Below are positions 10,963 to 22,300 of a stretch of 64,000 bases of DNA, in pieces. The stretch spans positions 10,293,265 to 10,357,264 of the forward strand of contig CM048840.1 in the NCBI GenBank assembly GCA_026545765.1, in the 5' to 3' direction. The position numbers and the translations under genes were made by a program. How positions within the stretch are numbered: the stretch's first letter is position 1; every line of letters starts with the position of its first letter. The stretch is from Plantago major (lineage: Eukaryota > Streptophyta > Magnoliopsida > Lamiales > Plantaginaceae). Below the pieces are notes generated by a model. That model did no database searches, had not been told where the DNA came from, and saw nothing but the letters and a program-made list of their open reading frames with translations.

Positions 10963-13068
10963 CTAGAGCCAATCACCAATGCACCGCACACCTAGATTTT
11001 CAATGTGTCTATTGTGGGTTGCAATGTTCAAAACTTTTGTAAAGGGATCACCCAAATTATTTTCAGTGGGTACACGTTCTATTAATACTTCTCCTCTAGA
11101 TATCTGTTCTCTAATAACATGATATTTTCTCGGTACATGCTTGTTCCTTTTATTTGACCTTGGTTCCTTTGCTTGAGAGACTGCTCCGGTATTGTCACAA
11201 TATACTATTATTGGACGACCGGCACTCGGAACTACCCCTAATTCTTTCAGGAACTCCCAGATCCAGACAACCTCTTTTGTGGCTTCTGATGCTGCAATGT
11301 ATTCAGCTTCGGTTGTAGAGTCAGCAGTAGTTTCTTGTTTGGAACTTTTCCAACTTACTGCTCCTCCGTTAAGCTTAAACACATATCCAGACTGAGACTT
11401 ATAGTCATCTAGATCAGACTGGAAACTGGCATCGACATACCCAGACACCACCAGTTCTTCTTGTCCACCATAAATCAGGAAACAATCTTTAGTTCTTCTA
11501 AGATACTTAAGAATTGTTTTAACAGCAGTCCAATGCTTCATTCCTGGATTCTTTTGGTAACGACATGTAAGGCTGAGCGCATGTGCCACATCTGGCCTAG
11601 TGTAGTTCATGGCATACATGATAGAACCTACTGCCGAAGCATAAGGAATCTTCTTCATGATATTAATATCTTCCACAGAAGTAGGACTATCCTTTGTGGA
11701 TAATGTTACTCCATGAACTGCTGGTAATGAACCCCTCTTGGATTCTTCCATGTAAAAACGCTTCAACACTTTATCGATATAAGTGGACTGTGATAGCCCT
11801 AACAATCTCTTGGATCTATCCCTATGGATTTTGATGCCAAGGATGTAACAGGCTTCACCCAAATCCTTCATCATAAAGGTTTTGGATAACCAATCTTTCA
11901 CTGACTGTAACATAGGAATATTGTCTCCCATGATTAATATATCATCTACATATATTACCATGAAGACTATTCCATATTCGCTACGTTTACTATAAACGCA
12001 AGGATCTTCCATACTTCTGACGAAGTCAAACGATTTGACCGCTTCGTCAAAGCGGATATTCCAACTCCTTGATGCTTGCTTTAGTCCATAGATGGACCTT
12101 TGTAACTTGCATACTCCCTTGGGATTTTCTTTGGATGTGAATCCTTCTGGTTGTTGCATATAGACCTCCTCCTCGAGGTTTCCATTTAGGAAAGCGGTCT
12201 TAACATCCATTTGCCAAATCTCATAATCATGGTATGCAGCTATAGCAAGTAGAATACGAATAGACCTTATTTTCGCCACCGGCGAAAATGTTTCATCGTA
12301 GTCAATACCTTGTATTTGACTATAACCTTTTGCTACCAGCCTAGCTTTGTATGTTTGTATTTTGCCATCAACATCGGTTTTTCGTTTGAAAACCCATTTG
12401 CATCCAATGGGTCTAACCCCTTCAGGCAGGTCTACCAAGTCCCATACTTGATTTACGTACATAGAGTCTATTTCGGATTCCATGGCTTGTTGCCACATTT
12501 CCGAGTCAATGTATGACATTGCTTCGGTGTAAGTCATAGGGTCACTTTGACCTGATGAGTTCTGATCTTCCAAGAGCAGACTTATCTTTTCAGCTTCTAG
12601 CCCCGCTAGCCTATTTGACCTACGGAGAGCGTTGTTCTTTGATTGTACCAGCCTTTCATTCTGATTGTTGTGAGGTTCTCCAATGTCGACTCGCTCAACA
12701 TTCCCAGAATTCTCAGGAGCAATGTTCTTTATTGTTTCCTGAAATGGAGATATGACATTCTCTAAGTTTGCCATGGTAGGGTTAACTTGGGTTTCCAGCA
12801 ATGGCAAGACTCTCATGGAAGAGCTCCCACTCGCTAGAAAAGACTCACCTTGTGATGCTTCAAAAGCTCCCACTGAATCTTTGTTAACTCCATTTGACAA
12901 TTCATCACCCTCAATGTTATTTTGTGGTTCTTGAATTTCTTCAAACTCCATTACCCTTAGATCTTTATTCTCAAAGACATAATCTTCCTCAAGGAATGCA
13001 GCATTCCTAGAGACGATTATTTTATGATCTTGGGGATGGTAGAACTAATAACCCTTAGTTTCCTTTGG
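10963..13068 (-). pseudogene. Element B pol, RT and RNase H part
   Basis: Reverse transcriptase and RNase H copy the element RNA into DNA. A 662-residue open frame starts at 12951. It holds WVFKRKTDVDGKIQTYKARL, QMDVKTAFLNG, the catalytic YVDD (in VIYVDDILIMGD, near 11950) and YGLKQASRSW. RNase H follows with YVDASFQSD, TTAEAEY-like TTEAEYIAAS, YCDNTGA and KHVPRKYH. Upstream the frame continues into integrase but carries two stop codons near 13068 and 13047 (VG*PKETKG and GY*FYHP regions). The RT and RNase H motifs themselves look intact. The true polyprotein would start far upstream, so 12951 is not a natural start. Confidence 0.9.
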
Positions 13069-14281
13069 TTATCCCACAAAGTAACATTTCTCACTTTTCG
13101 TTTCCAACTTGTCAGTTAACATTTTCTTTACATATGCAGGGCAACCCCATGCTCGCAAATGTGATAGAGATGGCTTCTTGCCAAACCATAACTCATACGG
13201 TGTTTTCTCTACTGACTTAGATGGAACTCTATTCAGAATGTAAATTGAGTGTTGTAATGCATATCCCCAAAGGTATGTTGGAAGAATGGAGGAACTCATC
13301 ATGGATCTTACCATGTCTAACAAGGTTCGATTTCTCCTTTCGGATACACCATTTAATTGAGGTGTTCTGGGAGGAGTCCATTGCGATTGAATTCCATTTT
13401 CTTTCAAGTAATCCATAAATTCCTGGCTCAAGTACTCACCCCCTCGGTCCGACCGAAGAGTCTTAATACTTGCATCAAGTTGTTTCTCTACTTCAACTCT
13501 AAACTCCTTAAATTTCTCAAATGATTCTGATTTGTGTTTCATGAGATACACAAATCCATATCTTGAGAAATCGTCAGTAAAGGTTATGAAGTATGAGAAA
13601 ACTCCTCTAGCTTGAATTTTAAAAGGGCCGCACACATCTGTGTGTACCAATTCAAGTACCTTTTTGGCTCTTAGTCCCTTTCTTAAAAAGAGTTTGTTGG
13701 TCATCTTTCCTTTGAGACAGAATTCACAAGACTCATATGACTCAAGGTCAAATGGTTCTAAGTAGTCCAACTTTCTTAGTCTTGCAATTCTTGTCTCATT
13801 GATGTGACCAAGTCTACAATGCCACAAGTATGTGGGGTTTCTCGGATTACTTGGTTTGCGTCTTTTGTTCTGAACATGATAAATATTGTGTCTACTTTCA
13901 AGAAAATATAAACCATTCATGAGTGGAGCCATCCCACAAGTAATACCATTATGTAAAACATAATAGTTTCTTTTAGCAATAGAGAAGGAAAAACCTTCGA
14001 TGTCCAACATAGGAATGGAAATAATATTTCTTGTAATTGAAGGGACAAAATAACAATTATTAAGTTCCAACTTAAAACCCGAGGGTAAATCTAAATAATA
14101 AGTCCCTACGTTCAGCAGCAACCTTTGCTCCATTTCCCACGCGTAGGTCGATTTCCCCTGGTCTAACCGGTCTACAATTATTTAGACCTTGCACATCATT
14201 ACAAATGTGTGAGCCACATGCTGTGTCCAACACCCAACATTTAGAGTTAGTAGTAGACATATTTATCTCAATGACAAACAT
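13069..14281 (-). pseudogene. Element B protease and integrase part
   Basis: The protease motif WVLDTACGSHIC lies at about 14220-14260. Copia proteases usually have D-S/T-G, so the Gly appears replaced by Ala. A frameshift near 14115 follows. The integrase runs 14133-13069: zinc region ([12 protein letters not shown], then CEFCLKGK), first Asp in HTDVCGPF, second Asp in LRSDRGGEY, Glu in [14 protein letters not shown], and the [17 protein letters not shown] region. The DDE residues are present. It continues into the RT part in the same frame apart from stops. Confidence 0.87.
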
Positions 14282-14310
14282 ACCTGAACCGGAGCTGGAT
14301 GCACCTTGTG

Positions 14311-15141
14311 CTAAAGCGCATCGGCTTTGGCCAGTTCACAGTCCCTCTTCCAGTGCCCTTTCTGCTTACAGTAAAGGCACACATCCTTTTGTATCTTTTG
14401 AACACCACCTCTTGGTTTGATATGGTTACCTTTAGGCCCAGCCTTAGGTTTCCTTTTGTTGTTCAGCTTATTCTTCCTTTTAGGGTTCTTACCCTTAAAG
14501 TTGGATCTGGCTGAAGTGTTTACCATGAGGATGCTCTTTCCCTTGGAAGTAGACTTTTCATAAGTCTTAAGCATGTTGTGGAGTACAGATAGTGTTACTT
14601 CCTTAGCATTCATATTGTAGTTAACAATGAACGTTGAATATGAATCTGGCAGCGATTGAAGTATGATATACACCGAAATGCGGGTCTCAAAAGCAATACC
14701 GGCCCCAGCCAGTCTCTCAATGAGTCCAATCATTTTGAGAACGTGCTCAGAGACTCTCCCACCTTCTGGGAGCCTACACCTGAGAAGATCTCTTAGGAGA
14801 TCAAACTCAAGACTCTTAGATTCAGAATCAAAGAGCCCCTTCAAGTGTTCCAGCATTTCATAGGGCATCATTTTCTCATGCTGCCTTTGCAACTCCAAGT
14901 TCATGGAAGACAACATGATACAATGCACAGTGCTTGCATCCTTTAGATGCTTGTCCTGTTTTGCTTGATCGAATTTTTCTTTTCCTTCAGCATCTTTCGG
15001 TTCTACAGGAATGGCTTTGTCCAAGACGTACTCAATTTCTTCTTGCTTTAGTACCAAACGAACATTTCGAATCCAATCGAGAAAGTTTGGACCAGTCAAT
15101 GTGTGCTTCTCCAAGATGCTTCTAACGGATAAATTCAACAT
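14311..15141 (-). pseudogene. Element B gag
   Basis: 276 residues, starting at 15141 (MLNLSVRSILEKHTLTGPNF), the first ATG and a usual Copia gag start (LxGxNFLDWxRN). A retrotransposon gag domain occupies the middle (YEMLEHLKGLFDSES, VSEHVLKMIGLIERL). A basic stretch and a CCHC zinc knuckle CLYCKQKGHWKRDC lie at the end. A frameshift near 14308 separates it from protease; in the family the two are normally fused. Nearly full length, so Gag could still be made. Confidence 0.88.
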
Positions 15142-16666
15142 AATTCAACAGCCTAGAGAAGTAAATAGAACGGAAATTAAATTACATAATTTCAATGATC
15201 ACATTTAGCAACTAAATAAACATGGCCTTTCATTTATTTAGCTCCCACTATTTTAACATACTCAACGACCCCATTTGGAGAGTACGGACTAAATATCTAA
15301 TATTGTCATAGCGGTTCAAGATCCACATTCCTACTATTACAGTCCCTGCTATGGCTGATCACTGCAATAGCATAACTGGTAGGTCTCTAAACCAATTGTT
15401 TTCTAAAAACAACTCTTGGTTGACTGTATCCAATAAGTCTGACGCCCCAAATCACTTCTAAAGCTATGGCAATTTAGTAGTGACTTGAGTAAGCCAAACC
15501 ATCACACGATAATAACAATATTATCTATGAGAAGGTTTTCCACTCGTAGACCGGAGCAAACGCTATGGCGAAGTGCTTTACGGACGAAGAGGTTCATTAC
15601 ACAACTCAATTATGATGGGAACATCATTTGTCCAAGACAAAGGCTTAATTTTAAAACGGGGAACATTTAGCGGGGTATTTAATTGCTTAAACAAGATCTT
15701 ATCATGTATGGTTCAGATAAACAATTATCTGGGCGCCGTCTACCCAGTTATGCAAAGCGGTCCGACAAATAATGGGCGCCGCCTACCCATACATAATAAA
15801 TGCGGTCCGACAAGTATTAGGGCGCCGTCTACCCAGCATTCAAAGCGGACTTTATAACTACATAACTTTTAAATAAAATCATGTAGACAAGTAGATCACA
15901 TAATCATAATGATTATTACAACGAATTCAAACAGACAAATTCAATACTCAAAGTATTATAATCGCGAGTTAAAATTACATAATTAACGAGTCTAACTCAA
16001 ACTCTAAGTTTTTTTTTTTGGAACTTTAAAGTGTCTCCAAACAAGTTACTAATCTTCAAAATATTAATATAAATCCTTTTGTATCTCACTGAAAGGCACA
16101 GAGGAGATTTGCATCTCTCTGTAAAATAGCAGATCGCCTACTTTCAAAAAGTTCAATTGAGCTCCTGTAACTTTCTGAAAATTACAATCAAATCCATCAT
16201 TTTCTCAAAAGCAAGGGCTTTGAATTTCAAAAACCTCAAATAGATCCTCAGAATCCAAAACGAAAATCGAAATCCTAGAAATCGATTTCTAAACTCATCC
16301 AAGCTTCCAAACTCAACTAAGATCGAATCCTAGTCTCCTAAACATCATTAATCGAAGTTAAACATTATGAATTGTTCGAAACAAGATCATAAAGTTCGAA
16401 TCGGAAAATTCGAAATTTTTGGATTCGGGTTTATTTGGACACAAACATTCACGTTTCTTCGATAGTCAAGGCAAGAAGAATATGCGAAGCTTCCTTGGCC
16501 GCCATTAATGGCGGTTCGGAAGCTTTGTTCGCTTCGTTCCGACAATGAATAGTAATGATGAATAGTGTCTCATGAATTTTATAATAAATTTATGGAAATA
16601 ATTAACTATGTATAAATTAACCCGCGAAAATAAAACGCAAATTAAGATCGTATAGCTTAATCAGAA
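15142..16666 (-). other. Element B leader (5' untranslated region)
   Basis: About 1.5 kb between PBS and gag with no sizeable frame on the minus strand. It includes a three-unit repeat at 15730-15850. The long leader probably carries packaging and translation signals (inference from position). Confidence 0.6.
15730..15850. repeat. Three-unit repeat with GGCGCC cores in B leader
   Basis: Units begin at 15730, 15773 and 15820. Each has GGGCGCCGTCTACCCA (one base differs in unit 2), then AAAGCGG or AATGCGG and TCCGACAA. Each core folds as TGGG..CCCA around GGCGCC. Confidence 0.75.
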
Positions 16667-16683
16667 CCGAGCTCTGATACCAC
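16667..16683 (-). other. Element B primer binding site
   Basis: Minus-strand GTGGTATCAGAGCTCGG adjoins the 5' LTR end and matches initiator tRNA-Met. Confidence 0.9.
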
Positions 16684-17143
16684 TGTTGGGTTTTGTGCGA
16701 GAAAATCACCTCAAAGGTTATGCAGCGGAAGGTTAAAATTTTGTATCACCAACAATGATTTAACTGATAAGCTATACATATACTTATAATTGCGATAACA
16801 TAAATCGGAAGCTTGCTTGTTATGACGATCGTTTAAGATTTCCGAATTTATTATGACGACAGCTACTAACTCTTTGGATCTAATCCACAAACAAAAGAGC
16901 AGGAATGTTTGATCGAGTCGTCGACCTTAGTTGATCCACAGTAACCGAGCACCAAAAGCACACGAGGACAATCTCGCGTTTTGTTGGTTTCTCTTTCGAA
17001 GAATTGCTAGGATATTCTTCTTAGAGAATTTTCTTCTTCTTAATGATATGAAGTGTATGTTTATTTTGGTGTGTTTTTATGAAGGATTTTAGCTCCTATT
17101 TATAGGAGTTAAAAGTGGAAAATTTGAGATAAAATAAAGAGAT
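16684..17143 (-). repeat. Element B 5' LTR, PBS-proximal piece
   Basis: 460 bp matching 9393 onward of the 3' LTR with few differences, ending in the duplication GAGAT (17139-17143) where C begins. TATAAATA (minus) lies at 17097-17104. Confidence 0.92.
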
Positions 17144-18927
17144 TGTTGGTCCAGATAACGACAAAGTAAAAGACTAGAGGCGGGGGGGGGGGGGGGGGGG
17201 TGAATAGTCTTTTAAAACTTTTGTCGATAAACACAATTTCTCAGATATCTGTGAAGATATCTGATACTTATATTCAGAGCGCGGAAGACTTAATATAGAT
17301 AAGTGCAGAAACAGTTAAGGTGTGTGTGTGTGTTGCTGAAAAGTAAATACAAATAAGTAAATAACACAGCAAGTATAGTGGTATCTGGAGGTGGCGTAAT
17401 CCTCCAACTAATCCACTTCGGTCTTCCAAAGACCTAGAATTCACTAGAATAGATTATTGAGGTCACCTTACAATGATCCTATTCTATAAATCCCTTAAAC
17501 AAATGGTTCCCAACCAAATGTTCCCCCTGAGTTGTTCCCCGGCTACCTTAGCCAAGTACTTCCTATACTCAGTAACCTTTTTGAGTTATTCCCTAGCTTC
17601 CCAAGCTAGGTACTTCCTATACTCAATAACCTTGGAGTTATTCCTTAGTTTCCCAAATCAAGTACTTCCTATACTCCGTTAACCTTGGAGTTATTCCCTG
17701 ATTTTCCCAAAATCAAGTACTTCCTCTACTCCTGTTAACCTTTGGAGTATTCCCTGATTTTCCAAACTAAGTACTTCCTGTACTCCACGCCAGTTATGGT
17801 GTTGGTTTCGGTTTGAGTTTGTCAGAAGAGCGTCTTAATAACTTTTCAGTTAGTCAGATAGCTCTGTGAATCAAGTTACTTAATACACTTTACAGCGTAT
17901 GGTATCTTGTTCGATTTTACTGACCCAAGTCTTATGATATCTGTTCAAGAGAATGAATCTCAGATAGTTGATCTTTCGATTCAACTCTTTCACAGATAGC
18001 TTTGCTTGTTTAGGATCAGGACACTTAGAACTTCAGTCCTACTTAATAATCAGAGGCTTTGGTCGCAACAGAAAGCTTGAGGATAAGTAGTTTGCTTTGA
18101 GAGAGCGTATCAGAGTATAAGGTATCTTAGGTTCTGTGTTGTGTCTAAGGTGTCTTCTCAAGCAGTCTAAGTGTTGATATTTATAGATGAATTTGAATGC
18201 CGTTGAATAGTATCCGTTAGGCTCAAATTCAAACTATTGATATCTGTGTATAGTACTGTAGCAGGCTTTGTCTTCTTCTTCAGAAGCAACCGTTGCTTTT
18301 GTTCAGACATCTCTGTCCGTGCATTAAATGCATTTTACTATACTTTGTCCTGTAGTGTCAACGGAACTATGCTTTGTATCAGAGATTCCCTTGATCAGAT
18401 TTCTCTGGTTCTTAGCACGTCCTTATCTTCAATCTTCAGATACCACTTGAATTGAAACAACTTTGTTTGCAATATATATTTCTTCTTCAAAAATGTGGTT
18501 AAGGCTTAAGGTATCTGAGTGTAGATATCTGTGGACACTTTCCTTGTTTTCAGATAGACCTTTTGTCAGATATCTCTTGTGACACAGTTTGTTTGAAACC
18601 CTTCGTGTCTTCAGATATCTGGCGAAGGTATCTGTAAAACTGTTTTCAGTAATCTTGTGCAGTTCTTTGAATCTTCAATGTTGTTGATCTTCTTCTGCTT
18701 TGGATGTCTTCTTCTTGGTCTTCTCTTCATAAAATAAAAATTACATTTTGAGACCTAACATCCTATACAAGATTTACTAAACTATCATACTTAGTGGGTT
18801 TCCTCTTTTACAATGTTCAAGTGAACCAAGAGTACTAATCACCTTTCTGAGACTAAGATAAGTCATCATGTTGCTGATCAAAACTAAACAGATATTCTTT
18901 ACAAAATATCTAACAAATTTCCTAACA
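17144..18927 (-). repeat. Element C 3' LTR
   Basis: 1784 bp; minus-strand ends are TGTTAGGAAATTTG and GGACCAACA. It contains a 19-G run (17182-17200), the inverted repeat CAGATATC/GATATCTG at 17243-17264, a GT microsatellite near 17320 and five hairpin units at 17530-17800. TATAAATATC (minus strand) lies near 18176-18185. Confidence 0.93.
17530..17800. repeat. Hairpin minisatellite of C LTR, five units
   Basis: About 57-60 bp per unit, framed by GAGTTATTCCC and AAGTACTTCCTATACTC. Perfect stems: GGCTA/TAGCC (17541-17553), CCTAGCTT/AAGCTAGG (17592-17610) and TGATTTT/AAAATCA (17699-17715), each with a 3-nt loop. Units 3 and 5 are imperfect (TTT/AAA core). The right LTR repeats the array at about 32740-33000. 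Confidence 0.8.
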
Positions 18928-18942
18928 AATTTCCCCCTTTTT
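18928..18942 (-). other. Element C polypurine tract
   Basis: Minus-strand AAAAAGGGGGAAATT directly before the LTR start. Element A has the identical tract at 63449-63463. Confidence 0.9.
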
Positions 18943-19317
18943 GATCAGTCAACGATGACTATCTGACCTATTACAAATCTGGATGAGGAAACAATCCACC
19001 ACTTAATCATTTCTTATGATTTTCCAATTCATTCAATTAAGTGCAGAAAGTAAACATCAACCAAATCACAAGGTGTGATCTTTGCTGACAAGTTATCTTT
19101 TATAGATAATATCTGAGAGTAAGTTCATCAGATAAGTTACAAAGAAGGATTACAGATAACTTAATACATAAAACAGTTAAGCTCAGTCAGCAAAAACACA
19201 GCAAAAAAATACATAGTAAATTAGGACAACAGGAGTAACCAAGCTCCAAGTAAACATCCTAAAGAACTAGTCTTCAAGTCTTCCTCTTCTTCAAGTCTTC
19301 AACAATGTTTCTGTGGA

Positions 19318-22300
19318 TCAGTCTGCAAATTTCCTATCTCCAAACCTTTTGATGTCATCAGAATAATCATATAGAAGAGTTCTGACGAGCATCTCTGTGT
19401 CTCTGGCAAATCCACAGACCTCTTTGTAGGTTTTGGTAGGATTCTTCTTGACAAATTGCTTGACCCACAGATACTTTCCCCACTTCCAGGCATGCTCTAT
19501 TCTGATATCTGAGAGTTTGAAATATTCGTAGATAATCTTCAGATATCTGATGTCACCCTTGTACTGATCTTCAGTTAGATAGAACGATTCATAGGGTTCC
19601 ACCGCGAGTCTTGCTCTTGTGCCTGTTCCAGTAATGTTCAGAATTCTGTGCACATCATCTGGCTTTCCATATGGACATTCATCAGAGAGGTCCTTCTTCA
19701 TGGCTTCAGTTCTCTTGACAACTTCAAAATCATGCTTTGATGTGATTGGGGTTGATCAAGGTTGGCTTGTCTTTTCTCCATGCCATGAGTTGTTTATGGA
19801 CTGGTTTGGAAATCTTGAATTTACAAGAAGATGCTTAAGTTCCAGAATCCAATAGCCATTCTTCTGATTGATGCACCTGTAGACAGAGGAATCATTGTCA
19901 TGCTTCACATACTCAATTTTGGCTTCTTCTGGCCTGAGTGGAAGTTGACTTTGTTTCTGTTCAGCTCTCAGTCTGTTCCTTCTCTGTCTTGAATTCTCCT
20001 TGGGGTTGTTGCTTGAAGAACCACCTCCCTGGATAGACTTGGTATTTCCAGAGGGTGTTTTAGCTGCTATTGGCTTTGCAGCTATGGGCTCAGTTAGGCT
20101 TTCTATTTTCCTTTTTCTGTGAAGAGGAGCTTCATCTTCATCAAATTCCTCATCATCATCAAGATTGAATCTTGTGAGAGGTTTACAGCCTTCTTCATTG
20201 CCCAGGGACTTGATTTGTCCTTCTTCTTCTTCTTCTTCTTCTTCTTCTTCTTCTTCTTCTTCTTCTTCTTCTTCTTCTTCTTCTTCTTCTTCTTCTTCTT
20301 CTTCTTCTTCTTCTTCTTCTTCTTCTTCTTCTTCTTCTTCTTCTTCTTCTTCTTCTTCTTCTTCTTCTTCTTCTTCTTCTTCTTCTTCTTCTTCTTCTTC
20401 TTCTTCTTCTTCTTCTTCTTCTTCTTCTTCTTCTTCTTCTTCTTCTTCTTCTTCTTCTTCTTCTTCTTCTTCTTCTTCTTCTTCTTCTTCTTCTTCTTCT
20501 TCTTCTTCTTCTTCTTCTTCTTCTTCTTCTTCTTCTTCTTCTTCTTCTTCTTCTTCTTCTTCTTCTTCTTCTTCTTCTTCTTCTTCTTCTTCTTCTTCTT
20601 CTTCTTCTTCTTCTTCTTCTTCTTCTTCTTCTTCTTCTTCTTCTTCTTCTTCTTCTTCTTCTTCTTCTTCTTCTTCTTCTTCTTCTTCTTCTTCTTCTTC
20701 TTCTTCTTCTTCTTCTTCTTCTTCTTCTTCTTCTTCTTCTTCTTCTTCTTCTTCTTCTTCTTCTTCTTCTTCTTCTTCTTCTTCTTCTTCTTCTTCTTCT
20801 TCTTCTTCTTCTTCTTCTTCTTCTTCTTCTTCTTCTTCTTCTTCTTCTTCTTCTTCTTCTTCTTCTTCTTCTTCTTCTTCTTCTTCTTCTTCTTCAGAAG
20901 AGACATCAATCCCTTTGACTTGTCTTCTCCTTGGAGCCTTGGTACTCCTTGGAGGTTTCTGTGCTCTAGCCCTTGTTATTATTGAGGTTCCTTCAATAGG
21001 TTTCTGGGAAGCAGCTACTAATTGCAAAGTAGCTTGACTTGAGGAGGGTTCTTGTATTCTGAGTGGTGGCTGGGAAGTTTTCTTTGATTTACTTCCTCTC
21101 TGAGCAGCACCAGCTCCAGATTTCTTCTTGTTTTCTACTCCTTCTTCCCATTCCCCCTGACTTTGAGGTCCAGATTTGTATACTCTTTCCCCCTTAGTCA
21201 TTGTTGGCTGACTAAGTCTCATAAAGGAATCTGAGAGAGACTCAAAATGTCCTTGTAAGAGATTGTAGGCAGAAACTAACTGCTGAAGTTTTGAGCTCCT
21301 GATTTTGTTTGATAAGTCCATTGTCCTTATCAGTGAGCTTTGCCAGTAGGCCTAGGATAGCATCTGCTTTTCCAGCAGTGTAATTGGCCTCTTGAAAAGC
21401 ATTTTCAGCTAAAGACGCATCATTGTCCCTCATCATTCCCAGATCTTTCTGAGCAATGACTATGCTAGTTGTTCTCTGAGTGATGAGCTCAGTGAACTTT
21501 TTCATGTCAGAGGGGACGGAGGCAATTACTTCCTTATTTTGTGAAGACAACTCCTTTTCAGATGTGTCAGTACTTGACATCGATTCATGTACTCATTGGA
21601 GTGGACATTTGGCAGTTTGCTGAAGATGTTAGGAGCAAGTAGCTTCCGTTTCAAGTGTGAGATCACGAGATGTTCATCGCCATGCTCTGCCAAAGTCTTG
21701 TCTTCATCATCTGAGTCATCAGCCCAGTGATCTTCATCCTCTTGGACATTCTCATCAATAGTGTCGAGTCCAGCAACCATTTCAGAGATTGGTTTCTCCC
21801 CTTTCTGGGAGGAGGATGGTACATCTTTTGAAGATGATGCAGCCTTAGCATCATGCTTGACTTCAGATACTTCTGCAGTACCGAGTGTTTGTCTTTTAGC
21901 ATTAACAACATCCTTTAGTTCTTCAACCGCAGAGTAAGCATTAATTTCTTCGAGGTATTGATCTCCTAGTTGAGCAAGCTTGTCTCTGGATTGAGCAATT
22001 TGATCTTCCAATTGAAGATGGAGCTGTTGTTCTTCTTCCAACAGTTGTCTGAGTTGAGCAGTTCTGTTTTGAGTGTTCAAAATTTTCTGATTGATTTCGT
22101 CAGAAAGCTCAACTACTTGTTCAGTAGTAACTTGATGTTGGTGAGAAGAGGGATGAGTGGATTTCTAAGGAGATGGAGACGGAGATTTCTGTGTTTGCTT
22201 CTCAGTATGCTTTTCAGCAGTTGAGGCAATATTGTTCTGTGAAATTCCTCCGGTCCCTGGTGCAGGGGCATCATCATCATCCTTTTTATCATCATCCTTG

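Noticed and set aside
17473..17682. Open frame of 69 codons in the C LTR
   Set aside because: Made by the hairpin minisatellite and repeated at 32673-32882; no coding sense.
17530..17800. CRISPR-like array of hairpin repeats
   Set aside because: Plant nuclear LTR sequence; units have no unique spacers and no cas genes are present.
20103..21037. Long frames reading as poly-Lys, poly-Phe or poly-Ser
   Set aside because: They are the other frames of the GAA/TTC microsatellite; only the Glu frame joins to sequence homologous with the A gene.
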